A DNA stretch of 64,000 bases from JBFMEX01 sp040752215 (GTDB lineage Bacteria > Pseudomonadota > Alphaproteobacteria > Rhizobiales > Hyphomicrobiaceae): NCBI GenBank assembly GCA_040752215.1, contig JBFMEX010000067.1:1-64000 (forward strand). The letters run 5' to 3'. Every line of letters starts with the position of its first letter. Position 1 is the stretch's first letter. The translations under genes were made by a program, and so were the position numbers. The notes below the pieces were generated by a model, which was not told where the DNA came from, ran no database searches, and worked only from the letters and a program-made list of their open reading frames with translations. Shown here piece by piece: positions 52,007 to 60,615 of the stretch.

Positions 52007-53167
52007 ATGAGCGCCATGAGCGATGATGCCGGATCGCCGGCCCGCCGCACCGCCGGCAACGGCGCCCTGCGCGCGGTTGCGGATCGGTCTGGCGAGCGCG
52101 ACTGCGGGCACTGGCCGGGCGGGGCGAACGTCAAGCGCATCAACGTGGCGCTGCAAGGCGGTGGCGCGCACGGGGCGTTCGGCTGGGGCGTGCTCGATGC
52201 CTTGCTCGCCGATTCCAGGATCGAGATCGAGGCCATCTCCGGCACCAGTGCCGGTGCCATGAACGCGGTGGTCGCCGCGCACGGCCTCGAGAGCGGCGGC
52301 CCGACCGAGGCGCGCGCCCGCCTCGAGGCCTTCTGGCGCCGGGTCAGCCTGGAGGCGGTGGCGAGCCCGATCCGGCGCTCGCTGCTCGACATGCTGTTCA
52401 GCAACTGGAACCTCGACCACAATCCGATGCTCGCCCTGTTCGACATGGCGACGCGGGTGGTCTCGCCCTACCAGTTCAATCCGCTCAACCTCAATCCGCT
52501 GCGCGACATCCTGGAGCGCGAGGTCGATTTCGCCGCGGTCGCCTCGTGCTCGTGCCTGAAGCTGTTCATCTCGGCGACCAACGTGCTGACGGGCGCGGGG
52601 CGGGTGTTCACCGACGGCGAGATCACCGCCGACGCGGTGATGGCCTCGGCCTGCATCCCGTATCTGTTCCAGGCGGTGGAGATCGACGGGGCGCCCTACT
52701 GGGACGGCGGCTACATGGGCAACCCGGTGCTGGCACCGTTTCTCGGCTGCTGCTCCTCACCGGACGTGCTTCTCGTCCAGGTCAATCCGTTCTGGCGGCC
52801 GACGACCCCCAAGACCGCGCGCGAGATTCTCGATCGCGAGCATGAGATCGCGTTCAACACCGCGCTGGTGCACGAGCTCGCCCACATCGACTTCGTCAAC
52901 CGCTGTCTCGACCAGGGCCAGCTCGCCGGCTTCGGGCTCCGGCGGATCTATCTGCACGCGGTCGGCGGCGGCGCGGAGCTGGCGCGGCTCGCGGCGTCGA
53001 GCAAGCTCAACGCGGAGTGGATGTTCCTGACGCATCTTCGCGACCTCGGACGCGCGGCGGCGGCGCGCTGGCTGGCGGAGAGCTTCGATTCGATCGGCAC
53101 CGCCTCGACGATGGACTTGTCCCACGTCCGCCACCGCCCCCTGCACGTGCCGGCGGGGCAGGGGTGA
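52007..53167 (+). CDS. Patatin-like phospholipase
   Basis: 386 residues. The patatin core starts at about residue 44: oxyanion loop GGGAHGAFGWGV, nucleophile SGTSAG, and catalytic Asp in YWDGGYMGNP. The first 43 residues are poorly conserved and a later start is possible. SNWNLDHNPMLALFDMATRVVSPYQFN and LVQVNPFWRPTTPKTAREI are typical of the bacterial RssA-like branch. It probably hydrolyses membrane lipids or wax esters in the cytosol. It stands alone, 90 bp after pabBC. Confidence 0.92.
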   Translation: MSAMSDDAGSPARRTAGNGALRAVADRSGERDCGHWPGGANVKRINVALQGGGAHGAFGWGVLDALLADSRIEIEAISGTSAGAMNAVVAAHGLESGGPTEARARLEAFWRRVSLEAVASPIRRSLLDMLFSNWNLDHNPMLALFDMATRVVSPYQFNPLNLNPLRDILEREVDFAAVASCSCLKLFISATNVLTGAGRVFTDGEITADAVMASACIPYLFQAVEIDGAPYWDGGYMGNPVLAPFLGCCSSPDVLLVQVNPFWRPTTPKTAREILDREHEIAFNTALVHELAHIDFVNRCLDQGQLAGFGLRRIYLHAVGGGAELARLAASSKLNAEWMFLTHLRDLGRAAAARWLAESFDSIGTASTMDLSHVRHRPLHVPAGQG

Positions 53168-53247
53168 GGCGCTGACCGCGTCGGGTCGTGCGTGTCGCGT
53201 CGTTGGTGTGGGCGATGCAGAGAGTGCGAGGAGGTGATGGTGAGCGC

Positions 53248-53442
53248 CTACCGATTCACCGCCTCACCCGCAGCCGCGGTCGGGGCTTCCGGCGTCGTCT
53301 TGCCGTTCGGGCTCGGGCCGAACAGGGCTGCCAGGATGAACACCGAGGCGAGCACGGTCAGCGCGACCGCGATCGCGATCTCGCGTGTCGACATCCTGAT
53401 TCGACGAGTGATTTCGGGAGTCTCGAGCTTCCGCATCATCAT
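53248..53442 (-). CDS. Small single-pass membrane protein
   Basis: Up to 64 residues (three consecutive Met codons at the start; ATG 53394 is another choice). One membrane helix (IAIAVALTVLASVFILAALFG) and a Pro/Thr/Ala-rich tail. No strong ribosome site was seen. Similar tiny membrane proteins are common in Hyphomicrobiales. No function can be given. Confidence 0.5.
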   Translation of the reverse strand: MMMRKLETPEITRRIRMSTREIAIAVALTVLASVFILAALFGPSPNGKTTPEAPTAAAGEAVNR

Positions 53443-53791
53443 GGGTCATATGACCCGGTGACGGGGCGGCCCCGCCAGAGTGCCGAGTGCCGCGCGACAG
53501 AACAGCACATCTATGGTGAGATTGGCCCGGTCTTTTCCGGTGATGCCGGCGCGCGGAAGCTTCGACCTGCTGCAAGCGGTGTCCAGCGCTGCATCAACGA
53601 GCGGCGCCTATCGCTCCGTGGTTCCCGGCATTCGCGGCGTGGCCGCGCGCGATCGACGACGGCACGGGTCGGAATTCCGCGCGGCACCGGATGCAACCGC
53701 TCGCGCGCATCGGGCTGCACTGAAACGGATACGGCCGCGCGCCAAATTCGGGCGCCGCGCAGCGACGGTCCGACGTGCGGCTGTGCCAGCC
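53443..53791. other. 349 bp with no recognised gene
   Basis: Between two small minus-strand membrane protein genes. It begins with GGTCATATGACC, a perfect 12-bp palindrome at 53444-53455 directly upstream of the first small gene, possibly an operator. The rest shows short overlapping frames on both strands without protein character. Confidence 0.45.
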
Positions 53792-53968
53792 TCAGAGCCC
53801 GCGCATGATGTTGCCGAGGATCAGTACCAGATGGGCGAGCAGCAGCGCCCAGAACTCATTGCCGGTGACGAGCGGGATCTCGGCCCCGAACAGCTTGACG
53901 ATCAGCACCGCGACGGTGAGCACGATCGCGAGCGTGAAGGTCAGGATTCCCGGTGCCTTGAGGCCCAT
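53792..53968 (-). CDS. Small two-helix membrane protein
   Basis: 58 residues from MGLKAPGILTFTLAI; the start is fixed by GGGGAG 7 nt upstream. Two membrane helices (ILTFTLAIVLTVAVLIVKLF; EFWALLLAHLVLILGNIMRGL) joined by GAEIPLVTG. Short proteins of this shape recur in rhizobia and relatives. Function unknown. Confidence 0.75.
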   Translation of the reverse strand: MGLKAPGILTFTLAIVLTVAVLIVKLFGAEIPLVTGNEFWALLLAHLVLILGNIMRGL

Positions 53969-54362
53969 GTCGTTTCTCCCCTTGATGCTTTCGCCGATCA
54001 GGTGGCGCGCGTGCGCGCGAGATGCGGATGGCATGGCTCGGATCTCCCTCATCCCCTTTGCCTACGCCCGGCCCGTCAGGGCAGCGATTCGTAGCGCGTT
54101 GTCGGCGCTTATAGCAGGCGGGAAATCGTGCGGCAGCCAAAGGGCTGCGAGGCTGTGGGAAACTCTGTGAGAGTCCTGCATCGGCGCGTGGCGACTCTCG
54201 TTCCGTGATCCCCGCTTTCGCGCGGTGGCCGCCGCGCGCGGCCAGCGGTTGGAACGAGTCGACCGTATCGCAGGGCTGTGAGCTTGCCCGTGGCGATTGG
54301 TTTTGCTGGTGCGTCCGACTCCGCTCTGGCGAGCCGGCCCGACGCTCGAAGAGGGCCGCACG
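53969..54362. other. 394 bp with no recognised gene
   Basis: Lies upstream of the two-helix protein gene and downstream of the 601-residue envelope gene, all on the minus strand. It includes AACTCTGTGAGAGT around 54160 (short inverted repeat ACTC/GAGT) and GCGCGGTGGCCGCCGCGCGC near 54220. No T-run terminator, tRNA or clear frame was found. Confidence 0.4.
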
Positions 54363-56168
54363 TCAGCTCGGGTTGGAGGGAGCCGCGCGCCGGCGTGGGC
54401 GCAGCAGCCGGCGCAGCATCGCCAGCAGCACCAGCGCCGCGAGGCCGAGGCCGACCACCGCCACGGGATGCTTCTCCCAGATCAGCAGCGGGCTGATCCG
54501 TCCGTCCCAGGCGAGCCGCATGTCGGCCGCGGCGGCCAGCGGGTCGATGAGGCCGTCGTCGCGCAGCATCATTTCGACGGCTGCCGACTGGTCGCGGCTG
54601 GTGACGATCGCCGCGCGTACGCGGTCGGCCGACAGCAGCTGCATCTTGCCGGGGTCGTTGGCCACCGCCAGCAGCACGCGCTCGCGCGGCGCCTTGCCGA
54701 GCCCAGTCAGATAGCGGGCGAGCGTCGATAGCTCGCTCTCGCCGAGGCCGCGCGCCAGGCCCTTGAGCTCCCTGTCGTCGAGATCGAGCAGCGTGTCGCG
54801 CGTCTCGCGGGAGATGCTGGCAAGGCGCTGGGCGGAAAGGCGGTCGCCGAGTCCGAGCAGGCGCGTCAGCGAGGCGCGGGTGAAATCGGACGCTTTCGCG
54901 CGGCGGTAGAGCCCGAGCTCGACCACCTCGGGCAGACGGTCACCGGCGACCGCGGCCCAGGCAAGTCCGTCGGCAAGCGAGCGCGTCTCGCGCGCAATCT
55001 CCATTCCGGCGGGGGCGAGGCGCACCACCGCCTCGTCGAGGCTGCCGTCCTCCAGCCGTTTCATGAGGCCGGTCTCGCCCTCGCCGGCGAGTGCGATGGC
55101 GACGACCTCGTCGAGCCGGCCGAGCCGGTCGGCGCTGACGCCGTCGAGGTAGCGCTTGAAGCGGTCGCTGCGTTCGGCGACCTCGAGCGCCTTGGCGTGG
55201 GCGGCGCGGAACTCGTGCCAAATCTCGACGATCCGCTCGGCGGACTTGGCGCCGATCTCGCGCACGTGCTCGCCGATCTGCTCGGCGATGCCTTTGGCCA
55301 GCTCGTCCTGCACCATGTCCTTGCTGGTCTTCGACTTCATCTCGTCGGCGACGATCGGCAGCACGCCGTGGCGCAGATCCCAGAAGTCCTTGGCGATCAG
55401 CACCACGCCGATGCCGCCGGCGACCACCGACACGAGGCGGGAGAGGATCGAGCCGACCATGCGCTGGCCGATGCGGGTCGTCATGTTTGCGAGCTGGCGG
55501 CGCATCAGCAGCAGCGCGGCGCCGGTGATGCCGCCGCCCGACTGGCGGATGATGTCGCCCGCGCCGATGTCGACGCTGCCTTTGGCGAGATCGAGCCCGA
55601 GCTCGCGGCCGGCGTCGCCGGCGACGACGCGCGAGACGGTCGAGCCGTAGCGGGGGCCAAGGAATGCCTGCAGGCAGGTCAGCGTCGGCCCTGCGGCATC
55701 GCGCGCCGCGGTCTCGATCGCACCGCCGACGCGGTTGCCGACGCCGACGGCGAGGCTCTCGATCGCGGAGGTCACGGCCTCGGACTTGTAGACCCGCTCG
55801 GCGACGGCGGTCGCCAGCTCCTGGGCCTTGTCTTTCGAGCCGAGCGACTGAATCAGGCTGCCCCAGCTGGTCTCGCTCCGGACCTCGGCGACCGCCAGGT
55901 CGACGCGGGCGTCGATGATCGCGTCGAGACCGCCCTTCTTCCACTCTTCAGCGACCACCGAGCGATAGTCGAAGCCGGCAAGACCGTGGTTGAGCGCCTT
56001 GACCGTAATCGCCTCGATCGCGGTGCGGAACGCGGCCTCGTCCTGCGCCTGGCAGGCCTCATAGTCGGCCCGCGTCATGACCGGGGCGGCGAACAATGGC
56101 TGGACGGACGCGCTCACGAGGGAGAGGGCGGCGAGCGACGATACGAGGCAGCGCAGAGAGTGTTGCAA
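54363..56168 (-). CDS. Large exported/membrane-anchored protein, function unknown
   Basis: 601 residues from a TTG start (GGAG 6 nt upstream) that gives a clean signal peptide (LQHSLRCLVSSLAALSLVSASVQPLFA). The mature part is helix-rich: DYEACQAQDEAAFRTAIEAI, a hydrophobic segment at about 255-275 (SRLVSVVAGGIGVVLIAKDFW), many charged amphipathic helices, and a C-terminal membrane helix (HPVAVVGLGLAALVLLAMLRRLL) before an Arg-rich tail. The single early cysteines suggest no metal site. I recognise no family. It is divergent from the symporter gene. Much longer open frame upstream to 57785 is antisense to the symporter. Confidence 0.78.
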   Translation of the reverse strand: MQHSLRCLVSSLAALSLVSASVQPLFAAPVMTRADYEACQAQDEAAFRTAIEAITVKALNHGLAGFDYRSVVAEEWKKGGLDAIIDARVDLAVAEVRSETSWGSLIQSLGSKDKAQELATAVAERVYKSEAVTSAIESLAVGVGNRVGGAIETAARDAAGPTLTCLQAFLGPRYGSTVSRVVAGDAGRELGLDLAKGSVDIGAGDIIRQSGGGITGAALLLMRRQLANMTTRIGQRMVGSILSRLVSVVAGGIGVVLIAKDFWDLRHGVLPIVADEMKSKTSKDMVQDELAKGIAEQIGEHVREIGAKSAERIVEIWHEFRAAHAKALEVAERSDRFKRYLDGVSADRLGRLDEVVAIALAGEGETGLMKRLEDGSLDEAVVRLAPAGMEIARETRSLADGLAWAAVAGDRLPEVVELGLYRRAKASDFTRASLTRLLGLGDRLSAQRLASISRETRDTLLDLDDRELKGLARGLGESELSTLARYLTGLGKAPRERVLLAVANDPGKMQLLSADRVRAAIVTSRDQSAAVEMMLRDDGLIDPLAAAADMRLAWDGRISPLLIWEKHPVAVVGLGLAALVLLAMLRRLLRPRRRAAPSNPS

Positions 56169-56369
56169 CCGGGGCTCCAGGCAGAGGCGGTCGGGGTGAG
56201 CCGGGACCCGCCAGGGTCGTGCGGCATCCTTATAACGCCAATTGCGCGGGTTTGGTGACAGATGGGCGGAGTATCTGCGAGATTGATGCGCCGGTCCGGC
56301 GGTGGCGGCAGGATCGCTGCCGTTCTCCGGCCGCGACGGCCGGCAACGGGCTCGGGGGAGAATTGGCGC

Positions 56370-57770
56370 ATGAACGAGGTGCTGCTGGGTGTGCTCGGTT
56401 ACGTGGTGGCGCAATTCGCGATCGGTGCCTGGGCCTCGCGGCGGATCGCGACCGAGAGCGACTTCATCAATGCCGGACGGCAGCTCGGCATGGTGCTCGG
56501 CTCGTTCACGGTGTTCGCCACCTGGTTCGGGGCAGAAGCGATCGTCGGCACCGCGGGGCAGGTCTACGAGAACGGGCTCTCGGGCGCCGAATCCGATCCG
56601 TTCGGCTATGCGGTAGCATTGATTGTGTCGGGGCTGCTCTTCGCCGCTGCGCTGTGGCGGCGGGGGCTCGTCACCTTCGCTGATTTCTTTCGGTCCCGGT
56701 ACTCGCCGGCCGTCGAGCGACTGGTGGTCATCCTGCTGGTGCCGGGCGGCATGTTCTGGGCCGCGGCGCAGATCCGTGCGTTCGGACAGGTGGTGAGCTC
56801 GGTTTCGGACCTCGACGTATCGGTGGCGATCTCGGTCGCCGCTGTGGTGGTCGTTGCCTACACAGTGCTCGGCGGCCTGATGGCGGACGCGGTGACGGAC
56901 CTCATACAGGGTATCGCTGTCATAATTGGACTCGTCGCTCTGGCGGCGCTGGCCGCCTCCGAGCTCGGAGGTGTCTTGGCGAGCCTCGCCAAGGTCGAGC
57001 CGGCACGGCTGCTCGTGCTCGGAACAGAGGAAGGCGGCAGCTGGCTCGCCGTCGTCGAGCGCTGGGCGGTGCCGGTGTGCGGCACCATCGTCGCCGTCGA
57101 GCTGGTGTCGCGCATCCTCGGCTGCCGTAGCGCCGAGGTGGCCCGCCGGGCGACGGTGCTTGGCGGGGTGATCTATCTCGGCGTCGGTCTCATTCCGGTC
57201 TACCTCGGGCTCGTCGGTCCGCAGCTGATCGAGGGGCTGACCGGCGACGCGGTCGAGCAGGTGGTGCCGGAGCTGGCCGGGAAGCTGCTGCCGGGACTGC
57301 TGTTCGTGCTGTTCGCCGGGGCGCTGATCTCCGCCATTCTGTCGACGGTCGATTCCGTGCTGCTGGCGGCCGCCTCGCTGATCTCGCACAACATCGCCAT
57401 GCGACTCGTCGAGGCGCCGACGGAGCGGACAAAGCTCGTGTCCGTCCGAGTGACGGTGGTGGCGCTGGCCGGTGTCGCGTTCATGCTGGCGCTGGTGGCC
57501 CAGTCGATCCGCGACCTCGTCGAGGTGGCCTCCGCCGCCGGCAGTGCCGGCGTCATCGTCTGCCTGGTATTGGGCCTGTTCACCCGCATCGGCGGCCCGG
57601 TGAGCGCCGCAGCGGCGCTGGTCAGCGGGGCGGGGGTTTGGCTGGTGGCTTTCGTGCTCGAGCTTTCCGAGACGCCGTACCTCTTTGCCATGGGGATCGC
57701 GCTCGTGGCCTATCTCGGTGCGAGTCTGGCTTTCAGGGAAGCTTCGCAAGTTGCGCAAGACGCTGGCTAA
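56370..57770 (+). CDS. Sodium:solute symporter (SSS family)
   Basis: 466 residues from MNEVLLGVLGYVVAQFAIGA, with about 12 membrane helices. SSS features: SDFINAGRQLGMVLGSFTVFATWFG, YTVLGGLMADAVTDLIQGI (the family signature around TM6), FAGALISAILSTVDSVLLAAASL with the Na+-site Ser/Thr, and RVTVVALAGVAFMLALV. Substrates in the family include sugars, proline, pantothenate and carboxylates; none can be chosen. GGGGGAG lies upstream of ATG. It is divergent from the unknown envelope protein gene. Confidence 0.92.
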   Translation: MNEVLLGVLGYVVAQFAIGAWASRRIATESDFINAGRQLGMVLGSFTVFATWFGAEAIVGTAGQVYENGLSGAESDPFGYAVALIVSGLLFAAALWRRGLVTFADFFRSRYSPAVERLVVILLVPGGMFWAAAQIRAFGQVVSSVSDLDVSVAISVAAVVVVAYTVLGGLMADAVTDLIQGIAVIIGLVALAALAASELGGVLASLAKVEPARLLVLGTEEGGSWLAVVERWAVPVCGTIVAVELVSRILGCRSAEVARRATVLGGVIYLGVGLIPVYLGLVGPQLIEGLTGDAVEQVVPELAGKLLPGLLFVLFAGALISAILSTVDSVLLAAASLISHNIAMRLVEAPTERTKLVSVRVTVVALAGVAFMLALVAQSIRDLVEVASAAGSAGVIVCLVLGLFTRIGGPVSAAAALVSGAGVWLVAFVLELSETPYLFAMGIALVAYLGASLAFREASQVAQDAG

Positions 57771-58482
57771 TTGCGCGTTAAGCATGATCGGGCAGCTGGC
57801 TTCGCCGTTAGCTTTGTTGGGGTAGACTGCGCCGGCTCACGCGAGGGGGCTGCGGCCAAGTGTTCCGGCTCGGCCGGCGTCGGGCCACCGAGGGACCGCG
57901 ACATGGTGTTGAGCCGCCTTGCAGATTTAGTCCTCGGGGCGCAGTGCGCGCCTTCGTGCGACGGGGGATGGCGGACGTATTGCCTCATTTCCGTCATGCC
58001 GGGGAACCACCACCTTCCAGCCCGGGTGGCCGCGTTGGGAAGCCTTGGCAATAAGTTGAAGCGGCGGGGCATGGTACAGCACCAGGGTGCTGGTTTACCT
58101 GCAACTTCGACTCGGTTGTCGGAGCCATTGCGGCAGGTTGACCTATCGCTTTCGGTGCCGGCTGTGGCACAACTCGCAAGGTTGCTGGGGGGACCGCCGA
58201 CCAGAGGGTCGTCTTCTGAAATCCCAAGCTGCGGCCCCGCTCGCGCGGGGTGCGATCACGGCAAGACGCAACGAGGCTGGGCTTCCCGGCGCTCACGGTG
58301 CGAACGACACAACGAGATCCCGGCCGCTGCGGCCAACACAAGCGGATCCGATCAGGGGAAACACACAAGGGCCCGAGGGCCGACGACCGAGCCAGGACCT
58401 CCTAATTGGGGTCTTGGCTCAGCAGGAGACGATGGGCTAGGTAGGCCCCTAGAGCAAGTTCACAACGAGCCGAATTAAGAAC
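57771..58482. other. 712 bp without a convincing gene, with a stem-loop before the esterase gene
   Basis: Less GC-rich than the surroundings in parts. One plus-strand frame (57771-58478, TTG start, 235 codons) spans it but reads as mixed low-character sequence (MVQHQGAGLPATSTRLSEPL), has no ribosome site and matches nothing known. At about 58390-58421 GAGCCAGGACC and GGTCTTGGCTC form an 11-bp stem with one G-U pair and a 10-base loop, about 60 bp before the esterase ATG. No tmRNA, RNase P or SRP RNA signature was found. Confidence 0.45.
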
Positions 58483-59358
58483 ATGAGCATCAAAGAAAAA
58501 ACGAGCGGACTCCAAGGTGAGATCAGGCTTGCCGGCGGGCGCGTGGGCGTGCTGCTGGCGCATGGGCTCGCCGGCAGCCCCATCGAGCTCCGGTTCCTGG
58601 CGCATGGGCTCGCCCGCCAGGGTTATACGGTTCACTGCCCGGTCATTCCGGGCATGACGTTCGGCACCGACGTGCTCGGCCTGTCGCGCTGGCAGGACTG
58701 GTACCGGTCGCTCGAGACCGCCTATGAGGAGTTGGCCGCCAAGTGCGACACGGTGATCGTCGGCGGGCTGTCGGTCGGCTCGCTGGTGGCGATGCGGCTC
58801 GCGGCCAAGCGGCCGGAGGGCATCTCCGGGCTGATGGTGTTCGCGCCGACCTTCTGGCCCAACGGCTGGGCGATCCCCAAGGCGCTCTATCTCTTCAAGC
58901 TGGTGCAGCAGCACTGGCTGGCGCGGTTGTTCCGCTTCCACCAGCGTCCGCCCTACGGCATCAAGGACGAGCGCATCCGCAACTTCGTGATCGAGAGTTT
59001 CCGCGCCGACGGCCGCACCAGCGAGAGTCTGTTCGCGCGGGCCGGCGGACTGGTGCTCGAGTTCCGGCGGCTCGCCCGCGACGTGAAGCGCGTGCTCGGC
59101 GAGATCCGCCAGCCGACGATCGTGTTTCATCCGCGGCACGACGACCAGAGCGATCTCAAGAACGCGTTCCTGCTGCAGCGGCGGATCGCCGGCATGGTCG
59201 AAATGGTGGTGCTGGACGACTGCTATCACCTCGTGACGCTCGATCGCCAGCGCAACGTGGTGATGGATCGCTCGATCGAGTTCGCGGCCCGGCTGACGGC
59301 GCGCGAGGCCGATGCGGTGGTCACCCGGGTGCCGAAGGGGAGCGCGGTCGCCGAGTAG
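58483..59358 (+). CDS. Alpha/beta-hydrolase, carboxylesterase (Est30/monoacylglycerol lipase-like)
   Basis: 291 residues. Oxyanion strand VLLAHGLAGSPIELRFLAHGL, nucleophile elbow VGGLSVGSLVAMRLA (Ser), acid in VFHPRHDDQSDL and His in DDCYHLVTLDRQRNVV, the SxxH-type ending of the thermostable carboxylesterase family. It likely hydrolyses short acyl esters or monoacylglycerols in the cytosol. The start is ATG 58483 after a 712-bp region with a stem-loop. Convergent with the DUF2147 gene. Confidence 0.9.
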   Translation: MSIKEKTSGLQGEIRLAGGRVGVLLAHGLAGSPIELRFLAHGLARQGYTVHCPVIPGMTFGTDVLGLSRWQDWYRSLETAYEELAAKCDTVIVGGLSVGSLVAMRLAAKRPEGISGLMVFAPTFWPNGWAIPKALYLFKLVQQHWLARLFRFHQRPPYGIKDERIRNFVIESFRADGRTSESLFARAGGLVLEFRRLARDVKRVLGEIRQPTIVFHPRHDDQSDLKNAFLLQRRIAGMVEMVVLDDCYHLVTLDRQRNVVMDRSIEFAARLTAREADAVVTRVPKGSAVAE

Positions 59359-59415
59359 ACGAATGGAGCATGGAGCGCGGCCCTGGTGGCCGCGCTTCCC
59401 GTCCTTGCCCTCAGA

Positions 59416-60072
59416 TCATTGCAGGCTCGCGCAGCGCGGCAGCGTCGACGGCGCGCGTTTCCAGACGAACGTCTTGCCGAGCATCTTGAGGCCCTTGTAG
59501 CCGGTGACGGTCAGCTGGTCGCGGCTCTCCAGGCGAACCTCGACGCTGTAGGCCTTGCCGACCTTCGGGTCGTAGACCCAGCCGGCGTCCCAGGCGCCGT
59601 CCGGTTGCGGGGCGAGATTGCCGAGCACCTGCAGGCCGCAGATCGGACGGGCGCGCATCTCCGGCTCGGGATTGTTGCCGTCGGTCAGCGGCTCGCCCTT
59701 GTCGTTGTTCGGCTCCTTGAGCCAGACGATGCGGCCGCAGAGCTGGCCCTTGGCGTCGCCGGTGTCGGCACAGGGACGGATCTCGACTGCACCCTTGCCG
59801 GTGTCGTCGAACCAGATGCCGGTCTCGGGCGGACCCGGCGGCTGAGCGGTCGCGGCGGTGGCTGGCTTGGCGGGCGCAGTTGTGGCGGGCTTGGCTGGGA
59901 CTGCGGTCGCAGGCTGGGCAGGCCTGGGCGCCGGCGCGGCGGCAGAGGGGCTCGCCGATGGCCGCGGGGCGCTGCCGGCGGGCGGGACTTGCGCTGGGGC
60001 CGCGGAGCCCGAGGCCAAGGTCGCTGCGGCGACGAGTACCGGCAGCCACGGTGCATGAGGTCGATGACGCAT
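59416..60072 (-). CDS. Secreted DUF2147 protein with Pro/Ala-rich linker
   Basis: 218 residues from ATG 60072 (AAGG 7 nt upstream). A signal peptide (WLPVLVAAATLASGSAAPA) is followed by about 55 residues of Pro/Ala/Thr repeats (AKPATTAPAKPATAAT), a flexible linker, then the DUF2147 beta-barrel: GIWFDDTGKGAVEIRPC, GQLCGRIVWLKEPNN, GLQVLGNLAP and WDAGWVYDPKVGKAYSVEV. DUF2147 proteins are periplasmic and of unknown role. Alternate upstream starts are unlikely. Confidence 0.9.
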   Translation of the reverse strand: MRHRPHAPWLPVLVAAATLASGSAAPAQVPPAGSAPRPSASPSAAAPAPRPAQPATAVPAKPATTAPAKPATAATAQPPGPPETGIWFDDTGKGAVEIRPCADTGDAKGQLCGRIVWLKEPNNDKGEPLTDGNNPEPEMRARPICGLQVLGNLAPQPDGAWDAGWVYDPKVGKAYSVEVRLESRDQLTVTGYKGLKMLGKTFVWKRAPSTLPRCASLQ

Positions 60073-60615
60073 GACAATGCCTTGTAATCTTGCGGGGTTG
60101 CCTGATCCAGCGGCTACGGGAAGAAAGCGGCGAAAGCACGATTGGAGGATGCGGCCAAGTGGCGCTCGGCCTCGTCGGGCCGGCCTCTCGCCGCAATCTT
60201 GGCGGCAATTGGCCCGCAGGCACGGCAGGTTAGCCCGATCTATCCACCAGAGCGCGAGCGGCACGGAGGCGAGAATGACGACATGCACCGATGGCGCGCG
60301 AGCCGGCGGAGCCGGCCTTGGCCCCTCCGGGCTCGGGCGGCTCCACCGTAGCAACCACTGCGCTTTTCGCCATTCTCCTGCCGGATCGATCCTGGCGGAC
60401 GCGATGCCGCCGTGCGTCTGGTGAACAGATCGGGTTAACTCGTTTAAGGATACGGAAGTGGCAGCGCGATTGCGTGAGGACTATATACTCGGGGCAATGC
60501 TTGGGACTGCGGGCCGCGGGCTCGCCGCCCCTCGCGAGTTCTTGTGGCGTCCCGGCTCGCTGGCCGGCTTGCTGCCCCGCGGGGCATGTGCGTCGCAGGC
60601 CGGAAGAGAGGATCG
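60073..60615. other. 543-bp divergent region between DUF2147 and DevC-type genes
   Basis: No gene recognised. On the plus strand there is a sigma-54-like sequence at 60459-60473 and, overlapping just downstream, TATACT at 60484-60489 that might be a sigma-70 -10 element. Arg/Gly-rich short frames on both strands look like GC-rich noise. Confidence 0.45.
60459..60473 (+). promoter_or_regulatory. Possible sigma-54 promoter before the DevCAB-type operon
   Basis: TGGCAGCGCGATTGC has the GG and GC doublets at the correct spacing and 9 of 11 fixed positions of TGGCACG-N4-TTGC. It is 143 bp upstream of the devC-like start. The match is good but a 15-bp pattern can arise by chance in GC-rich DNA. 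Confidence 0.35.

Noticed and set aside
53444..53455. GGTCATATGACC palindrome as an operator
   Set aside because: A single 12-bp palindrome without a second copy or a neighbouring regulator; noted only in the region entry.
56169..57785. Upstream half of the 1140-codon frame ending at 54363
   Set aside because: Antisense to the sodium symporter; only the part from the TTG at 56168 has a signal peptide and protein character.
57771..58478. 235-codon plus-strand frame from TTG
   Set aside because: No ribosome site, no recognisable domain, and several other frames are equally open in the stretch.
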